Assembly (NCBI GenBank): GCA_031257105.1
Contig: JAIRPG010000058.1
Span: forward strand, 1-43,794
Length of the DNA stretch: 43,794 nt
Direction of reading: 5' to 3'
Origin: Treponema sp.
GTDB lineage: Bacteria; Spirochaetota; Spirochaetia; Treponematales; Breznakiellaceae
Shown here: in pieces, positions 40,959 to 43,794 of the stretch
Position numbering within the stretch: the stretch's first letter is position 1
How the letters are laid out: each line of letters opens with the position of its first letter
Program-made: the position numbers and the translations under genes
The notes under the pieces: generated by a model
What the model was told of the DNA's origin: nothing
The model's input: the letters and a program-made list of their open reading frames with translations, nothing else
Databases searched by the model: none

Positions 40959-42460
40959 TTACTTCTTGGAAGCTATGAAAGCGTCAACTTGCTTTTGGTA
41001 TTCGGCTTTTACCGTCTGCAAACCGGCGCGGTTCAGATCCGCGATGAGCTTGTCGATAGCCGCATCGGAAGGGCCGGCTAGTCCGACATCGAGCATCTTT
41101 TCCGCCGCGTCGTAGATCGCCTGGATCTGGGCCAGTTCATTTGCGATGGCGTCGGTGTTCAGGCTGAAACCGTCAAGCGGGGACGGGATGTTGTTCGGGT
41201 TGCTCAGGGCAAAATCCTTTTCTTCTTGCCAGAACCCTTCCCGGTACAGGGGATCGCCCCGCATAAACTGGGGTTTAAAGAGCGCCCAGCGGCCCTGCCA
41301 GTTCATGTAGTTGGAGTTGTTGTCGTTCATCCCCGCAGGGTACATTACCGTGTTGGGTTTGGAGGTATCCTTCACATACGTTTTGCCTTCAATGCCGTAC
41401 ATAACGAGATCGAACATCTTCTGACTCGTCTCCACCAGGTTCATCCACATCAGCGTCCGCTCGGGATTCTTGGCGGTTCGGGGAATGGCCACGATGTTAG
41501 AAAGCGACGTACGGAGCGCGAATTTTTTGTCATCGTAGAGGGAAGAGAAACCCCACCTGGCGCTTGGTTCAACCCAGGCCCGGGTATCGGTGGAATATTC
41601 GTGGGTTCCCCATTTGGTGATGATCCGTCCCTGGTTGATGAGTTGGTTATGGTCGAGCTGATCCACCAGCACGTCCGCCCAGATAAGACCGTCCTTTTGC
41701 CATTTTTCCGCGTACTTTGCCCGCTCACGGTATGCGGGGACTTCGGCGCGGTACGATACCGTTACCGAAGGATCATCGGGATTGAACACAAAGTTATGGG
41801 TCGCGCTGATCAGTTCGTTTTTCGTCAGAAATACTTCGATATTAGCATTTTCAACGGTATAGCGGTCGGGGTACTTCTGCTTGAGCTGATAGAGTATCTT
41901 TTCTACTTCTTCAAGCGTTTTTACCGTATTGGGATCAACGTCGATCAGATCCGCCCGCCACTGGAAGAAATTCCGGGTGGTCATAATATTCGTCCAAGGC
42001 AGGGCTACTATTTTTCCATTCACCTTGGCGGCCTCGAGCGCTCCGGAAGTCTGGTATGCCTTGAGCAGGTCAGGCGCGTACTTAGGCAGGAGATCGTCTA
42101 GGGTCATGTAACCGTTCATCGCCGATGCCCGGTAGTACTGGAGCCAATCGCCGTCAAAGTTAAGATCCCACACATCCCCGGCGCTGAACTTTACCAGCAT
42201 CTTGTCGATATAGTCGGAACCGGCCACAAAAGAGATGTCAAATTTCGCGTTAAGCTCTTCTTTAAATTCAGAAGCGATGGCGCTCCAAACCTCGTCTGTG
42301 GCGCTCGGCTTATTGCCAAAAAAGATGAACGACAGGGTTACCGGCGCAAGCCCTTTGGGGGTTTTGGTTCAATTTTAAGCCCCCCCCCCCCCCCCGTTTT
42401 ATTACACGAGAAAAAACCCATCGCCAGCGGAATTAATAAAACACCAAGCAATTTCTTCAT
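40959..42460 (-). pseudogene. ABC transporter extracellular solute-binding lipoprotein gene interrupted by frameshift near a poly-G tract
   Basis: ATG at 42460 begins MKKLLGVLLIPLAMGFFSCNKTGGGGG (lipobox FFSC). Homology-like body resumes in another frame (TPKGLAPVTLSFIFFGNKPSATDEVWSAIASEFKEEL...) and runs to 40959. Confidence 0.7.
42380..42395. repeat. 16-nt homopolymer (C on +, G on coding strand) within the solute-binding gene 5' end
   Basis: Direct reading of 42380-42395. Confidence 0.9.
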
Positions 42461-42518
42461 AACTGTACTCCTCTTTCTCCAAAAATATATTCACGCCATA
42501 GGGCGGTGAATCTCTCAA

Positions 42519-42563
42519 TCTCACCCCTTGACTGAGCCGGCGTCTCACCCCTTGACTGAGCCG
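42519..42563. repeat. Direct duplication of 21 bp (24-bp period) at the 3' end of the YtcP-like permease gene
   Basis: TCTCACCCCTTGACTGAGCCG at 42519-42539 and 42543-42563. Confidence 0.9.
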
Positions 42564-43429
42564 AGCAGGAGGCCCTTCACAAAATAACGCTGCACAAAGG
42601 GGTAGAGCAGGATGATATGGCCGGTAGTGATGATCACCAGCGCCATACGAACCCCGTCGCCGGGAATGTTCGCCATCATCATCTGCATCATAGGGGATGA
42701 ATCCATGGTTTGCAGGAACTGTATATTGGCGATAATGGCCCGCAGCAGCATCTGGAGGGGCTGCATTTCCTGCCGGTCGATCAGCATGAGCCCCAGCCAC
42801 CAGTCGTTCCAGTAACCCAGGGCGGTAAAAAGCAGAACCGTGGCCAGCACCGGCTTTCCCAGGGGCATATAGATCCGCCAATAGATGTAGAAATCCCGGG
42901 CGCCGTCGATCTTCGCGGATTCGTACAATTCATTCGGCAGGGCTTTGAAATAGTTGCGGATCAGGAAGATGTTCCAGGCCGACACCAGGGACGGCACGAT
43001 CAGCGCCAGGTACGTATCTTTTAGATGGAGATACCGGGTGCAGACGATATACCAGGGAACCATGCCGCCGGAAAAGAGCATGGTGATGAGCACATAGATG
43101 TTGATGAATTTTTTCCCCAAAAGATTTGGCCGGGACAACACAAAAGCCATCATGCTGTTGATCACCAGGGACAGAGCCGTGCCGATGATCGTTACCAACA
43201 CCGTTACCCGGTAGCCGTTAAAAATGGCCCGGGAATTGCTGAACAGAACCTTGTAGGGCTCCACGGTGAATTCCCGGGGGATCAGGGTAAAGCCGTAGGT
43301 AGTGGCCGCCGCCCTGGTGGTCAAAGAACCGCTTATAACCAGCAGGAAGGGATACAAGCAGAACGCCGAAAACAGCCCGATAAGAAGGGCCACCAGCATA
43401 TAGCCCAAGGTCAATCGTTTTTGTGCCAT
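42545..43429 (-). CDS. ABC transporter permease, YtcP-like
   Basis: EAA-loop-like YESAKIDGARDFYIYWRIYMPLGKPVLATVLLF; C-terminus QRYFVKGLLLGSVKG. Start at MAQKRL (43429) follows GGAGG. Confidence 0.88.
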   Translation of the reverse strand: MAQKRLTLGYMLVALLIGLFSAFCLYPFLLVISGSLTTRAAATTYGFTLIPREFTVEPYKVLFSNSRAIFNGYRVTVLVTIIGTALSLVINSMMAFVLSRPNLLGKKFINIYVLITMLFSGGMVPWYIVCTRYLHLKDTYLALIVPSLVSAWNIFLIRNYFKALPNELYESAKIDGARDFYIYWRIYMPLGKPVLATVLLFTALGYWNDWWLGLMLIDRQEMQPLQMLLRAIIANIQFLQTMDSSPMMQMMMANIPGDGVRMALVIITTGHIILLYPFVQRYFVKGLLLGSVKG

Positions 43430-43440
43430 ATTCTTTCCTC

Positions 43441-43794
43441 CTAAAAGAGCGCCGACCCTTCCTCGATCTTGTTGGCAAGTTTGTTGCTGCACAGGACGAG
43501 GATAAAGGAAACTACCGACTGGAAAAATCCGGTGGCTGAGGAAATGCCCACATCCCCCAGTTTCCGCAGCGCCCGGTAAATGTAGGTGTCGATGACATCC
43601 ACCGTGGGGTAGAGGGTGGGAATATCCCTGGTAACGTTGAAAAAGAGGCCGAAGTCGGCGTTCATGATCTTTCCCACCGCCATAATGGTCAGGATGATCA
43701 CCGTGGGCCGCAGGAGCGGCAGGGTAATGTACCAGGTCTGCTGGAGCCGTCCGGCCCCGTCGATCTCCGCGGCCTCGTAGTAAGCCCCGTCAAT
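43441..43794 (-). CDS. ABC transporter permease, LplB-like, N-terminus beyond window edge
   Basis: Frame open to the window end with EAA-loop-like IDGAYYEAAEIDGAGRLQQTWYITLPLLRPTVIILT. Confidence 0.85.
   Translation of the reverse strand: MDGAYYEAAEIDGAGRLQQTWYITLPLLRPTVIILTIMAVGKIMNADFGLFFNVTRDIPTLYPTVDVIDTYIYRALRKLGDVGISSATGFFQSVVSFILVLCSNKLANKIEEGSALF

Noticed and set aside
42380-42395. Poly-C tract as a confident phase-variation switch
   Set aside because: No single change in tract length restores the full ORF, so simple on/off slippage is not supported; kept only as a lower-confidence finding.
42402-42881. 159-aa minus-strand ORF overlapping the YtcP-like permease
   Set aside because: Out of frame with the clear permease CDS, low-complexity composition, no recognisable domain.

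Overview
The window covers a replication-origin region with gene content like a spirochaete (Treponema-like; this is inferred from gene content and not proven). Centre: dnaA, dnaN, recF and a DUF721/DciA-like gene run leftward. gyrB, a family-4 uracil-DNA glycosylase gene and a long co-directional set (PilZ protein, ComEC-like, rsmA, YggS-like, RluA-like, sugar/aminoglycoside-kinase-like) run rightward. An AT-rich dnaA-gyrB spacer carries four same-orientation DnaA-box-like 9-mers. Left half: URO-D-family genes, an LplB/YtcP-type ABC permease pair with two tandem solute-binding protein paralogs, a PilZ protein, ApbE, a cyclophilin+FKBP fusion lipoprotein, gyrA, an M20 peptidase, an alkyltransferase-like (ATL) protein, a LysM lipoprotein and an acyl-ACP thioesterase. 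Right end: an isolated Wadjet JetD-like (DUF2220-type) gene and a second ABC uptake locus. The solute-binding gene of that second locus is disrupted next to a 16-nt poly-G/C tract. Best candidate for an under-described system: two divergent modules at 16.4-21.9 kb, each pairing a DUF1538 membrane protein with internal duplication and a multi-domain PII-like protein. No tRNA, rRNA, CRISPR array or transposase was recognised.
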